From NCBI GenBank assembly GCA_018714085.1, contig DVNY01000060.1, positions 1 to 41,629 on the forward strand: a stretch of 41,629 nt of DNA, in the 5' to 3' direction. The notes below the pieces were generated by a model. It made no database searches, was not told the origin of the DNA, and was given only the letters and a program-made list of their open reading frames with translations. Each line of letters opens with the position of its first letter. Position 1 is the first letter of the stretch. Origin of the DNA: Candidatus Caccomonas pullistercoris (lineage in GTDB: Bacteria; Bacteroidota; Bacteroidia; Bacteroidales; Bacteroidaceae). Below are positions 8,744 to 17,424 of this stretch, in pieces. The position numbers were made by a program, and so were the translations under genes.

Positions 8744-8782
8744 AAATCCCTCCTTTTCCCATCAGAGAAAAAGGAGGGATTT
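8744..8782 (+). terminator. Intrinsic terminator after DUF4295, probably bidirectional
   Basis: AAATCCCTCCTTTT pairs with AAAAGGAGGGATTT around a short loop, then ttctcta follows. It lies between the DUF4295 stop and the convergent rnz stop at 8815, and its A/T-flanked stem could serve both strands. Confidence 0.8.
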
Positions 8783-8814
8783 CTCTATTCCGCCAGATAG
8801 CGGAGCCACAATTG

Positions 8815-9726
8815 CTAAATCGGAAGCACCATGCCCTCTTCCGCCAACTGCGTTTCGGGAAACATCTCCCGAGCCTCGTCGAGCAGCACACGCTCATCTG
8901 TGTAACGCGCAGAATAATGCCCTATCAATAAACGCTTCACGCCGGCGTCGCGAGCGAGCATTGCAGCCTGCTTAGCCGTTGAATGAAAAGTTTCGGCAGC
9001 CCTCGCTCTGTTGTCTTCGCCAAACGTGGCTTCATGAAACAACAAATCAACGCCTTTCACATAATCAGCAAGACGCGGAAGATAAGTTGTGTCAGAGCAA
9101 TAGGCATAACGTCGGGGCGCTTCTGCCGGGAAGACTAAGCGCTCGTGCGGAACAACCCGCCCGTCAGCTGTTGTCCATCCGGCCCCCTCTTTGATAGACT
9201 GGATGGCATAAAAAGGAATGCCGAGATAGTCCACCATGTCGCGACGGATGTGAGGTAAAACGGGCTTTTCGCAGAACAAAAAGCCCGTACTCGGCACACG
9301 ATGACTGAGTGGAATCGTATAGACAGCAACGGAGCGATCCTCGTAAATAAGAGCATGCCCGCCTGGATGAGCGTGAAAAACGACTTGAAATTCGAGGCCA
9401 CGACAGAACGTTGCAAGCTCCAAGCGTAAGACCGGCTCCAAAGCTTCAGGAGCATAGACATGCAAATCGGCCGTGCGTCCCAGCATGGAAAACGTTGAGA
9501 TCATCCCTATCAGTCCGAAACAATGGTCTCCGTGGATGTGCGATATAAAAACATGATTCAGACGTGCGAACTTCAATTTGCTCCGGCGCAATTGCAATTG
9601 CGTTCCTTCGCCGCAATCAATCATGTACAGTTTTTCCCGCAGGTTCAACACTTGCGAGCTTGGATTATGCCGCACCGTCGGCAATGCGCTTCCGCATCCA
9701 AGAATATGCAGTTCGAATTTTTCCAT
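8815..9726 (-). CDS. rnz: Ribonuclease Z
   Basis: Ribonuclease Z is a metallo-beta-lactamase-fold endonuclease that trims tRNA 3' ends. The 303-residue protein begins MEKFELHILGCGSALPTVRH. It has the metal motif HIHGDH at residues 63-68, then FHEATFGED, the HSTAKQAA motif and LLIGHYSARYTD for the remaining ligands. The length is normal for the short form. It is transcribed on the minus strand 18 bp after the DUF5686 gene and probably shares its transcript. The plus-strand terminator at 8744-8782 lies just beyond its stop. Confidence 0.95.
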   Translation of the reverse strand: MEKFELHILGCGSALPTVRHNPSSQVLNLREKLYMIDCGEGTQLQLRRSKLKFARLNHVFISHIHGDHCFGLIGMISTFSMLGRTADLHVYAPEALEPVLRLELATFCRGLEFQVVFHAHPGGHALIYEDRSVAVYTIPLSHRVPSTGFLFCEKPVLPHIRRDMVDYLGIPFYAIQSIKEGAGWTTADGRVVPHERLVFPAEAPRRYAYCSDTTYLPRLADYVKGVDLLFHEATFGEDNRARAAETFHSTAKQAAMLARDAGVKRLLIGHYSARYTDERVLLDEAREMFPETQLAEEGMVLPI

Positions 9727-9744
9727 CTCACAAATTTCACACCA

Positions 9745-12333
9745 TCAGAACGTCACACGGAACATAAAGCGGATGCCCCATTTGTCTGTGCCCGGACGGT
9801 CGAGATAAGTCAAGCGACGCACATATTCAACGTGGAACACCTTAAATATATTATGTATACCTGCCACGACCTCAACGTAAGGCGTTTTTTTGTCCATTAC
9901 GGTTGAGAGATATTCGTACTCTCCACTCGCATTGAAACGGCCTGGGAAGTAGAACAAACGACTGTCACCGGGATTCTTCCAAGGGTCATTCTTACTCGTA
10001 AGAGTTCCCCAAAGCACGTTGCAGGCAAAATACTCGCGCCATTTCAGCTTACGGATCAATGGGATTCGGTTCAAGATTTTCCCGTTCATGTCCCAAGAAA
10101 CCATAGCGGAGACGTAGCGGTCGTTCAAGAACTCCATGTTGTCGATGAGACTGAACGTGTTGTCTTCAACGATATATGACAAGTTAGCGGCAGGCATAAT
10201 GAGCAGAGGATAAGGCACCCTGTTCCATTGGATTCCGCCTTTGACGGTCGCATCGATTTTTCCCCACGAAGCAAGCCAGAAACGCTTATACACACTGGCT
10301 TCCGTGAAATTATAATCGTAGTCACTACCCAACACGCCACGCATGCCGACCGTATGCGAAAGCGTAAAGACCGGCGTGTCGTGGTTGGCCTTGATACGCC
10401 GTTGCTTAGTGTTTATCCACGTGGCGCCCGGCTGGTATTCAAGGCTGACACGGGCATCCGTGGTCTTAATGCTGCGGACATACTGACTGCGATCGGGCGA
10501 TGGCGTTCCCGCTGCATCCAACGGCTGGTAGAACAAGGCTGCGGTAGGTTCGTTCTCTTCGCGTTTAAGTTCAAGTCCGAAGCGCAAGCCGTTGCTCCAT
10601 TCCTGGTCGTAAAGCAGGCGGAAACGTTCGTAATACATCATATGATCTACGCGCGTCCACTTGAAAGAAGTGAAGACGTTGTCTTTGTCTGTCGGCATAA
10701 ACTTGTCACTTGGCGACATAACGTCACGGGCGTATGTGAACGTGAGGTTGCTTACCGGGAACTCCCGCGGGAGATAGGCTTTCTTGTTGAAAGAATATGT
10801 CACCTCACCGGAGCCTTTCCAGCGCTCATCCTTGAAACCGTAAGCGACATAGCCTTTCATGAACCAATGCGGATTAAGGTTCGCCGTCGTCTGAGCACTG
10901 GCGCGCAGACGGAGCCCGTCGACAAAGTTTTGGGATATCATCGTGTTGATCGGTCCGATGTCCACCTTGCTCGGGTGCTTGGTGTCAACAGATGTTTCCA
11001 CGAAGTTCTCGATAAAGGCTTTTGCGACGAAGAGCACGGGCTTAAAACCTTTCACACTTTCGAGACGACGTATGAACAAGTCCATTGAACTCTCAGACTT
11101 GGTCAACGACTCTGACCTATGGCTTTCCCAGAACGCCTCGTCGCGCATCATGGCATTGGCGTCCGTACGTTGCGCTCCTTTGAAATCGAACTCCCGCTCG
11201 CTTATCGCTGCAAAACTATATCCGGAATACTCCGTCGTACGCCTCACTTGGAACTTCTGGATGAAATTCACAATCTTGAGCTGCACGGCCATGTCGTCAT
11301 CCACGAGCACTTGCTCCCCCGTAGGCAACTGCGTGAACTTTTGGGAAATCGTCATGCGCTCTACGAAATTCACGTCAGAGCGATGGGGCACACCCATCTC
11401 CACGGACTTGACCCGATAGCTCGAATCTGCCACAATGAACAAGCTTCCCGTGAAACCGAAATCCTGCGGATTATTGGGTGTGAAGCTGACTTCGATGCAC
11501 TTGTCACTATCGACCATCACCGTGTCTTCTATGAAATAACGATAGAAACGAATGGCAGAATGCGTCGATATAGGACTCACGAAAGGATATTGCAACAGGC
11601 GGACATTGTCCTCGTATATATTGACATCCGTGAAGCAGTCTTGCAACATCGTCGTCATGATATCGCCTGTACTGAACAGTTCGTTCACACCGTTCGAACG
11701 GCGACCAAGAATGATCTCCTTCTCCGATTTGGGCTCCTTGCGGTATATCTGACGCGAAACGGTTTCATCCACAGACACGGGCAGGATGAACTTCCCGGTT
11801 TCGGGGTCGCGTTCCACGTGCTCGCGAAGGAACGGCATCCGTTTGAAGTTCCCGTCTTGAAAGACCTTCTCCGTCACATCATTCAGCGCGAAGGTCAGCT
11901 TCTGATACCTGTTATAGCTGTAATAATCATGCTGGGCGAGATCGCTTTTCTTCTTCGCGGCAATCACTTTACGCATCAGCTCCACCGCCGGGTTGTTCTT
12001 ACGACTATATTTTCCCCGGCGGCCGCTGACAACGGCTTCTTTCAACTCTTTGGATTTCGAGAAAAGCCTTACGTCTACGATTGTTGCCTCTCTGATCGGA
12101 ATGCGCTGCGACTCGTATCCGATATAGGAGAACACCAGTGTTCCCTTGCGCTGTGCAATGGCGTAATAACCGGCAGTATCTGTCTGCACACCGGTGCTGC
12201 CGTCATAATGGACATTGGCAAAAGGAATTGGCTCGCCGGTATGAGCATCTGTCACCCTGCCCGTCACCGTCTGGGCCACAGACTGCACCACGGTCACAAG
12301 GATGGCAAACAAAAGGAATAGACTTTTCTTCAC
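9745..12333 (-). CDS. DUF5686 protein with carboxypeptidase-like regulatory domain
   Basis: This is an exported protein of about 862 residues. The signal peptide reads KKSLFLLFAILVTVVQSVAQ. Next comes a CarboxypepD_reg-like domain, TVTGRVTDAHTGEPIPFANV, ending in the typical SYIGYESQRIPI, and then a long DUF5686 region with many aromatic beta-strand-like segments. The protein ends in Phe (RFMFRVTF), consistent with an outer-membrane barrel. The domain pairing resembles SusC-type plug ends, but there is no TonB box or full TonB-dependent receptor. The start chosen is GTG 12333, which places the lysines of the signal peptide at the N-terminus. A GTG at 12366 would add 11 residues. The gene precedes rnz by 18 bp. 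No substrate can be named. Confidence 0.85.
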   Translation of the reverse strand: MKKSLFLLFAILVTVVQSVAQTVTGRVTDAHTGEPIPFANVHYDGSTGVQTDTAGYYAIAQRKGTLVFSYIGYESQRIPIREATIVDVRLFSKSKELKEAVVSGRRGKYSRKNNPAVELMRKVIAAKKKSDLAQHDYYSYNRYQKLTFALNDVTEKVFQDGNFKRMPFLREHVERDPETGKFILPVSVDETVSRQIYRKEPKSEKEIILGRRSNGVNELFSTGDIMTTMLQDCFTDVNIYEDNVRLLQYPFVSPISTHSAIRFYRYFIEDTVMVDSDKCIEVSFTPNNPQDFGFTGSLFIVADSSYRVKSVEMGVPHRSDVNFVERMTISQKFTQLPTGEQVLVDDDMAVQLKIVNFIQKFQVRRTTEYSGYSFAAISEREFDFKGAQRTDANAMMRDEAFWESHRSESLTKSESSMDLFIRRLESVKGFKPVLFVAKAFIENFVETSVDTKHPSKVDIGPINTMISQNFVDGLRLRASAQTTANLNPHWFMKGYVAYGFKDERWKGSGEVTYSFNKKAYLPREFPVSNLTFTYARDVMSPSDKFMPTDKDNVFTSFKWTRVDHMMYYERFRLLYDQEWSNGLRFGLELKREENEPTAALFYQPLDAAGTPSPDRSQYVRSIKTTDARVSLEYQPGATWINTKQRRIKANHDTPVFTLSHTVGMRGVLGSDYDYNFTEASVYKRFWLASWGKIDATVKGGIQWNRVPYPLLIMPAANLSYIVEDNTFSLIDNMEFLNDRYVSAMVSWDMNGKILNRIPLIRKLKWREYFACNVLWGTLTSKNDPWKNPGDSRLFYFPGRFNASGEYEYLSTVMDKKTPYVEVVAGIHNIFKVFHVEYVRRLTYLDRPGTDKWGIRFMFRVTF

Positions 12334-12471
12334 TCGTCTCAGTTTGTTGTATATGAAAAGCCCCACAGACGCCTTGCCAGGCGGCCATGAAGCTTTTCAT
12401 AGTACGGAGTTTTTTTGCTTTATCACTTTTCCCGAACGGACAAGAGGCATCCACGCCTCCTTCCCCAAGGA

Positions 12472-13785
12472 TCAATCAAGTTCCTGGTCGGCCTCGTAAC
12501 CACCCATCACCCGGATGGCATTCTTGAACATGGCGAACTGCTGGAAAAGGTCGTGAACCGGTTCAATCCCTTTCACGTAATCGTGCATCGGGCTCTTCAA
12601 GTAGAACGACATCCATGTCTGTATGCCTTTCCAGCCAGCACGAGCCGCCAGATCTGCACAAAGAACGAGGTCGAGCATCAGGGGCGCCGCCAGAATGGAG
12701 TCGCGACAGAGGAAATCGATCTTAATCTGCATGCCGTAATCCGGTCCCATCCAACCGAAGATGTCAAGGTTATCCCATCCTTCCTTATTGTCACCGCGTG
12801 GAGGATAGTAGTTAATGCGGACTTTATGGTAAATGTCAGAATAAAGTTCCGGCTGTTCATTCTTGTCAAGGATAGTGTCAATCACCGACAACTTGCTGAC
12901 TTCCTTGGTTTTGAAGTTCTCGGGTGCGTCGAGCACCTCACCGTCGCGATTTCCGAGTATGTTCGTCGAGAACCAGCCCGACAGGCCGAGACAACGTGTG
13001 TGCAACATCGGCGCCAAGACGGTCTTCATCAGTGTCTGGCCCGTTTTGAAGTCTTTTCCGGCCAAAGGTACGTTCTGCTTGTCGGCAAACTCCCACATGG
13101 CGGGAATGTCGATACAAAGGTTTGGAGCTCCCATCACGAACGGAGCTCCCTCGGCGATGGCTGCATAAGCGTAACACATCGACGGCGAGATGTTCGCCCG
13201 GTCGTCTGAACGCATTGCTGCTTCAAGGTCTGACAAGTTCTTGTGAACCTGCTCGTTATATGGAATATATTTTTCAGTCGACGCAGCCCAGATGACTACC
13301 ACGCGCTCACATCCGTGTTCCTTTTTGAACGTGCGGATGTCGTCACGGAGTTGTTCTACGAGTTCCCACCGCGTATTGGCTTGCTTGACGTTCTCACCGT
13401 GCAGGCGTGACACATACTCGGGGTCGAACGCGGCTTTCATCGGCACAATCTTCTCGAGCTCGTCGCGCACTGGTTCGATGTGGCAGGGCTTCAACACTTC
13501 GGCATGCATGGCGCTCTGATAGGCGTTGTCGGTAAAGATATCCCACGCACCGATTTCAAAATCTTTCAGATCAGCGAGAGGGACGATCTCGCCTACCCGC
13601 TTATATGTCTTCTTGTCCCCACGGCCAACTCGAATCCTGGCCATCTGCGTGATTGAGCCGCCAGGAAGACCCATACCTTTCCTGCACATCAGGGTTCCGG
13701 CTATGAACGTTGTGCTCACAGCTCCGAGGCCGACGCACAAAACTCCGAGTTTTCCAGTGGCTGGTTTTACTAAATTAGCTTCCAT
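12472..13785 (-). CDS. Myo-inositol-1-phosphate synthase
   Basis: The enzyme converts glucose-6-phosphate to inositol-3-phosphate with NAD+, the first step to inositol phospholipids and inositol-sphingolipids in some Bacteroidetes. The 437-residue protein starts MEANLVKPATGKLGVLCVGL, whose GLGAVSTTF is the NAD-binding loop. It continues with GSITQMARIRVG, VVVIWAASTEKY, APNLCIDIPAMWEFA, AGKDFKTGQTLMKT, the CLGLSGWFSTNILGNRDG stretch and the C-terminal DLVLCADLAARAGW. The start at 13785 was chosen over an upstream in-frame ATG at 13845, which would add 20 residues that lie in the promoter region. DUF5686 follows with a gap of about 140 bp. No phosphatidylinositol-phosphate synthase gene lies beside it. 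Confidence 0.95.
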   Translation of the reverse strand: MEANLVKPATGKLGVLCVGLGAVSTTFIAGTLMCRKGMGLPGGSITQMARIRVGRGDKKTYKRVGEIVPLADLKDFEIGAWDIFTDNAYQSAMHAEVLKPCHIEPVRDELEKIVPMKAAFDPEYVSRLHGENVKQANTRWELVEQLRDDIRTFKKEHGCERVVVIWAASTEKYIPYNEQVHKNLSDLEAAMRSDDRANISPSMCYAYAAIAEGAPFVMGAPNLCIDIPAMWEFADKQNVPLAGKDFKTGQTLMKTVLAPMLHTRCLGLSGWFSTNILGNRDGEVLDAPENFKTKEVSKLSVIDTILDKNEQPELYSDIYHKVRINYYPPRGDNKEGWDNLDIFGWMGPDYGMQIKIDFLCRDSILAAPLMLDLVLCADLAARAGWKGIQTWMSFYLKSPMHDYVKGIEPVHDLFQQFAMFKNAIRVMGGYEADQELD

Positions 13786-13811
13786 TATCAGTGTTATTTG
13801 TTTTGGACACC

Positions 13812-13819
13812 CAAAATTA
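13812..13819 (-). promoter_or_regulatory. -7 promoter box of the inositol-phosphate synthase gene
   Basis: The minus strand reads TAATTTTG, a match to TAnnTTTG, 26 bases before the ATG at 13785, with an A-rich leader (aaaacaaataacactgata). Confidence 0.55.
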
Positions 13820-14053
13820 GGGAAAAGTTTTCTAATCCGGCTCATGTCACCGACATAAAAAACAATAAAAACGAATTTTACGACAACAAAGCTCCACAGA
13901 CATGGATGCTACCCGAGGAGGAAAGGCAACACTTGTCAAGCACTATCAGAAAGCAAATCGCATTAGGAGCACTCTTTTCCCGCAAAAGCAACCCGTCATA
14001 TCAAAAAAGCTAACGTAAAGACAATAAGAACGGATACGGCGACAGTTTTGACA

Positions 14054-14137
14054 GACAGCCGACCCGCTCTTGCTGTCAGCCGACCTGTAAAAACTGTCAG
14101 CCGTCCGGTTAAAACAGAAAGCCGACTTGCCGGAACG
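14054..14137 (+). repeat. Four-unit 21-bp tandem array, GTCAGCC-N14
   Basis: Units start at 14054, 14075, 14096 and 14117: gacagccgacccgctctt, gtcagccgacctgtaaaa, gtcagccgtccggttaaa and gaaagccgacttgccgg. The period is exactly 21 bp. A solo GGCGACAG precedes it at 14038. The minus strand of the 29783-29845 array has the same GTCAGCC-N14 design. It lies between the divergent inositol-phosphate synthase and beta-lactamase genes. The rest of this 13820-14170 spacer contains nothing gene-like. Confidence 0.8.
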
Positions 14138-14170
14138 GGTTGGGCACTTGTTCCTCTCACTGGAAATGGT

Positions 14171-14178
14171 TAATTTCG
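14171..14178 (+). promoter_or_regulatory. Possible -7 box of the beta-lactamase gene
   Basis: TAATTTCG is one mismatch from TAnnTTTG and lies 39 bases before the ATG. The identical octamer is found before the ABC-F gene at 23328, so TTCG may be a tolerated variant here. Confidence 0.4.
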
Positions 14179-14217
14179 CGACACAATCTCGCAAACCGTG
14201 CCTCAATACCTTGATTC

Positions 14218-15159
14218 ATGAAACCGCATTTCCTTTCGCAGCTCCAAGCCCGGCAGGCGGGTCACACGCTCATCCGCGGCACAATCCTACTGTTTTTAAT
14301 CCTGACTGCCACTACGCCACTTTGGGCCAACCCTGCTGACAGCCTCAGAAACGAAATGAGGCACGCCGTTGCCGGGCTGCGCGCCACAGTGGGCGTGGCC
14401 TTCATCCACAACGACAGTCTCTTCACGTTCAACGATTCAGTGCGCTATCCCATGTTGAGCGTATATAAAGTGCCGGTTGCCGTCACTGTGCTTCAAAAGA
14501 TGGCCGCCACGGCCACCAGCCCCACGACCCGCATCGAGGTTCGCCGCGAGCAGTGGCGCCCTGACACGTACAGCCCCATGCGTGAGGCATTCCGCGACAG
14601 CTCCACACAAGTCCGGCTGTCCGACCTGCTCCACTATTGCGTCGCGATGAGCGACAACAACGCCGCAGACATACTCACGGCATACGTTGGAGGCATCGCC
14701 GTCGTGGCTCGTACGGTGGAGGAAATAATCGGAAAAGGAATGCATATCTCTGAAACAGAACAGGATATGCATGAAAATACGAAAAAGGTCTACAATAACT
14801 GGTGCCATCCCTCGGCCATGGCACGCCTGCTCCGCCAGATCTATGAGGGAGACGCGCTTGACAGTTCCGCACGTACCTGTTTCAAGCAACTGATGCGCGC
14901 CACGCAGACAGGGGCAGACAAGATGCCGGCCGGACTTCCGCCCGGCGTCACCCTCGGGCACAAGACAGGGAGCGCGGGCCGCGACGCACGGGGAATCAAG
15001 GCTGGCGACAACGACGCAGGAGTGATTTACATGCCTGATGGAGAACTGTGCTACGCGGCTGTGTTCATCAAAGACTCCGCCGAAAGCGACGCCACCAACG
15101 CGCAAACGATTGCCACGCTCACGCGTCTGATTTACAACTTCGCCAGAAAGCACAAATAA
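14218..15159 (+). CDS. Class A beta-lactamase, subclass A2 (CfxA/CblA-like)
   Basis: This is a periplasmic serine beta-lactamase of 313 residues. A hydrophobic N-terminal segment (TLIRGTILLFLILTATTPLWA, about residues 17-37) is the export signal. The catalytic motifs are SVYK at residues 81-84 (nucleophile Ser81), SDN at 145-147, a Glu near 181 in ETEQDM in the omega-loop position, and KTG at 249-251 in GHKTGSAG. The A2 hallmarks are the WRPDTYSPM stretch and the insertion around VYNNWCHPSAMARLL, both similar in layout to CfxA. It is a single gene with flanking housekeeping genes and no mobile element seen, so it is probably an intrinsic chromosomal enzyme. The substrate range cannot be predicted. 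Confidence 0.93.
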   Translation: MKPHFLSQLQARQAGHTLIRGTILLFLILTATTPLWANPADSLRNEMRHAVAGLRATVGVAFIHNDSLFTFNDSVRYPMLSVYKVPVAVTVLQKMAATATSPTTRIEVRREQWRPDTYSPMREAFRDSSTQVRLSDLLHYCVAMSDNNAADILTAYVGGIAVVARTVEEIIGKGMHISETEQDMHENTKKVYNNWCHPSAMARLLRQIYEGDALDSSARTCFKQLMRATQTGADKMPAGLPPGVTLGHKTGSAGRDARGIKAGDNDAGVIYMPDGELCYAAVFIKDSAESDATNAQTIATLTRLIYNFARKHK

Positions 15160-15214
15160 ACGAAGATAACGCCCGAAGTTCCCTCCCCCCTTCTGTGGCG
15201 ACAGCAGGCACGAA

Positions 15215-15251
15215 AAAATCCCCGGTTAAAAAAATTTCAACCGGGGATTTT
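15215..15251. terminator. Bidirectional intrinsic terminator
   Basis: AAAATCCCCGGTT pairs perfectly with AACCGGGGATTTT around an 11-base A/T loop. It lies between the convergent beta-lactamase stop (15159) and the META-gene stop (15307), with A tracts on the left and T tracts on the right to serve both strands. Confidence 0.85.
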
Positions 15252-15306
15252 AAGATATCAACCAACTCACCGCGATGCGTCGCAGTGCTTTTGCGCGACC
15301 AATGGT

Positions 15307-15750
15307 TTATTGCGCCTTTTCTTTCTTGCTGGTCAGTTCCATCACAGTCTTCCCGTCTGCGTCGACAAGCTTGATCACCGATTTTCCGGCCACTGCCTTT
15401 TTCACCCGCGAGAATGCACTGAGAAATTTGCGCTCATATTTGTCGTCCGGGCAGGCCATCATCGTTGTGCTGACCTTTGTGAAATCCGCCTTTCCCTCAA
15501 TCATCGCGTTGATGTCAGCCTCACCCATGATGCGGTTACAGCCTGTGAAACCGTACAGCCGTTTTCTTGAAAGATCGAAACCGACGAATGGTGTGTTCTC
15601 TGCCGGAGTAATCGATTCTCCCTCCAAGAGGGTCACATTCCATTCCCCGCTCAGTTTTTCGGGCGTCAGTCCGTTGACAGAAGAGCAGGAAGAAAATGCC
15701 ATGGCGACTGCAGCGGTCGCCACGGCCAATGTGGTAGGAAAAAGTTTCAT
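15307..15750 (-). CDS. META-domain lipoprotein
   Basis: The 147-residue product begins MKLFPTTLAVATAAVAMAFS followed by SC, a lipoprotein signal peptide with the lipobox cysteine at about residue 22. The body matches the META/HslJ fold: LSGEWNVTLLEGE, then PFVGFDLSRKRLYGFTGCNRIMGE, MMACPDDKYERKFLSAFSRVKKA and a final VDADGKTVMELTSK. The family's role is not settled; HslJ is heat-inducible and linked to envelope stress in E. coli. The start at 15750 was preferred to an in-frame start at 15786 because it gives the lipoprotein signal. It follows the FadL-like gene by 19 bp, in the same transcript. Confidence 0.88.
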   Translation of the reverse strand: MKLFPTTLAVATAAVAMAFSSCSSVNGLTPEKLSGEWNVTLLEGESITPAENTPFVGFDLSRKRLYGFTGCNRIMGEADINAMIEGKADFTKVSTTMMACPDDKYERKFLSAFSRVKKAVAGKSVIKLVDADGKTVMELTSKKEKAQ

Positions 15751-15769
15751 CGTTTTTGTTTTGCCTGTT

Positions 15770-17404
15770 TTAGAATTTATAACCAATTGTCAGTAATCCC
15801 TGATGCCGGTTCAGCTTGACTGGGATGGCTGGCAACGCATTCAGCGCGCTGTTGTCCTGTGAGACATAGAATGAATAATACTTGCCATCCTGCTGCTGGT
15901 ACTGGTAGGCCACATCGGCATAGAAATGCTTTCCCCGATAGCCGATGCCGGCCGTATAGCGGTTGGTAGCGCCCAAGTTGAGATAGTCCGTGCTCACACT
16001 GTAATAGTACGAAGGACTGTTCGTGAAGAGGTTGTTATACGCCTCGTCGTCCATGGGAGCCGACACGTAGTTGTAGCCCGCGCGGATGAACAGCCCGTCG
16101 GCCACGCGGGCCTCGGCACCGATGCGGAAAGTGCTCACGCCTTTCATGTAGCGGTTGATTTCGTCATTAAGCGCGTAATCGTCCGTTGTGGAATAGTCGC
16201 TCCATCCGTCATACCAGTAATCACCGTAGCCGTCTGAATAGCGGATCTTCGCGGTGGCGTAGTTCGAATACTCATACTCGGCCCCGATAGCGAGGAAATT
16301 GCCGATGGTATGTCCGAGACTGAAATTGAACTTCCAAGGAGTTCGCACAAGATAGTCATGCGGCGACACCTCGACATCCTGGCTGTACGGGATGCCGTCT
16401 GCATCCGTATAGGGCGACGCCATCCAGGCGTAAGCGCTGTGCGTCAGGGTGTAGAACGTCGGGCTGGTGAACGACAGCCCCATCCGGAACGCCGATTCCT
16501 CGATGGGGCGGGCAATGAGACCGAACTTCACGTCGAACCCGCTCCCCGTCAGGCTTTCCTCTGCATTCAGGGCATAGTCTCCGTAATTATTGTCACCGTC
16601 GACGAGGACTTCGCCGTAGCTCGTCACGTTATGCCAGTCAACATGATAGGCGCTGAGCGTCAGTCCGAGATAGAAACGTTCCTTCAAATTCGTCGAGAAG
16701 TTGAAATCGTATTGCTGGATGCCTCCCCAGCGCGCCACGCGAGAAGCATTCGACACCGCATAACTGGGGTCGTAACCTGCGAGTTTCCCGTTTTCGTCAT
16801 AATAAGGGGCTATCGTCTGAGTCAGTGCCCCCATTCCGGTCACAGGAGTAGTCAAGTCGAAATCCGGACTCATGTTCCCGTCTGCATCCACAGTGAGGTC
16901 AAGCGGCCCACCGTCCCAATAGGCCAGATTGGCCATCTCCCACGACTGAGAGATGCCGCTATAATCGCCCATGTTGTCCAATCCGGAAAGGCCGCCGCCG
17001 AAAAGAGAATGGAAGTTCTTCTTCTTGTGGTAGTTGAAACCCATGTTGAAATAGCGCACGGTTTTTCCGCCGACGGGGATGGCGTAGACAAAGCCTGCCT
17101 GGTCGAACGAGGCGACTGCAGCGTTGCGACCGGCAAACGAACTTGCGTCTGCATGGCGCACGATGCCCCCTGTCAGCGACACGTCGCTGCTGCGGAAAAG
17201 ACCAATGCCGGCGGGGTTGCTGCTCATCACCGACATGTCAGCGCCCAAGGCGCCCAAGGCGCCGCCCATGCCGACGAAGCGCGCCGTGCCGTTCAAGTCT
17301 TCACTGCTCAAGTCGCCGACCCGGTAAATGTCTTGTGCGACCATCGTTCCGGCCTGTCCAGCCAACAAGAGGGTACAGGCTATAAAAAATATGTCACGTC
17401 TCAT
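15770..17404 (-). CDS. FadL/OmpP1-like outer-membrane protein
   Basis: This is a 544-residue exported barrel protein. The signal peptide is MRRDIFFIACTLLLAGQAGT up to MVAQ. After it comes the FadL-family N-terminal signature LNGTARFVGMGGALGALGAD, then SSNPAGIGLFRSSDVSLTGG, where NPAG is the usual motif. Many alternating aromatic strands follow, for example HFYADVAYQYQQQDGKYYSF. The last residues, GLLTIGYKF, form a terminal strand ending in Phe for BAM recognition. FadL relatives import hydrophobic compounds, and in this phylum PorV of the T9SS also belongs to this fold. The substrate or role is not deducible. It is the second gene of a three-gene transcript after the W/Y-rich protein gene, with a 20-bp gap. 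Confidence 0.82.
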   Translation of the reverse strand: MRRDIFFIACTLLLAGQAGTMVAQDIYRVGDLSSEDLNGTARFVGMGGALGALGADMSVMSSNPAGIGLFRSSDVSLTGGIVRHADASSFAGRNAAVASFDQAGFVYAIPVGGKTVRYFNMGFNYHKKKNFHSLFGGGLSGLDNMGDYSGISQSWEMANLAYWDGGPLDLTVDADGNMSPDFDLTTPVTGMGALTQTIAPYYDENGKLAGYDPSYAVSNASRVARWGGIQQYDFNFSTNLKERFYLGLTLSAYHVDWHNVTSYGEVLVDGDNNYGDYALNAEESLTGSGFDVKFGLIARPIEESAFRMGLSFTSPTFYTLTHSAYAWMASPYTDADGIPYSQDVEVSPHDYLVRTPWKFNFSLGHTIGNFLAIGAEYEYSNYATAKIRYSDGYGDYWYDGWSDYSTTDDYALNDEINRYMKGVSTFRIGAEARVADGLFIRAGYNYVSAPMDDEAYNNLFTNSPSYYYSVSTDYLNLGATNRYTAGIGYRGKHFYADVAYQYQQQDGKYYSFYVSQDNSALNALPAIPVKLNRHQGLLTIGYKF

Positions 17405-17424
17405 AGCTTCACTTTTTTACCTTG

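Noticed and set aside
14218-15159. Recently acquired mobile resistance gene
   Set aside because: No insertion sequence, integrase or terminal repeats flank it, and its base composition looks like its neighbours.
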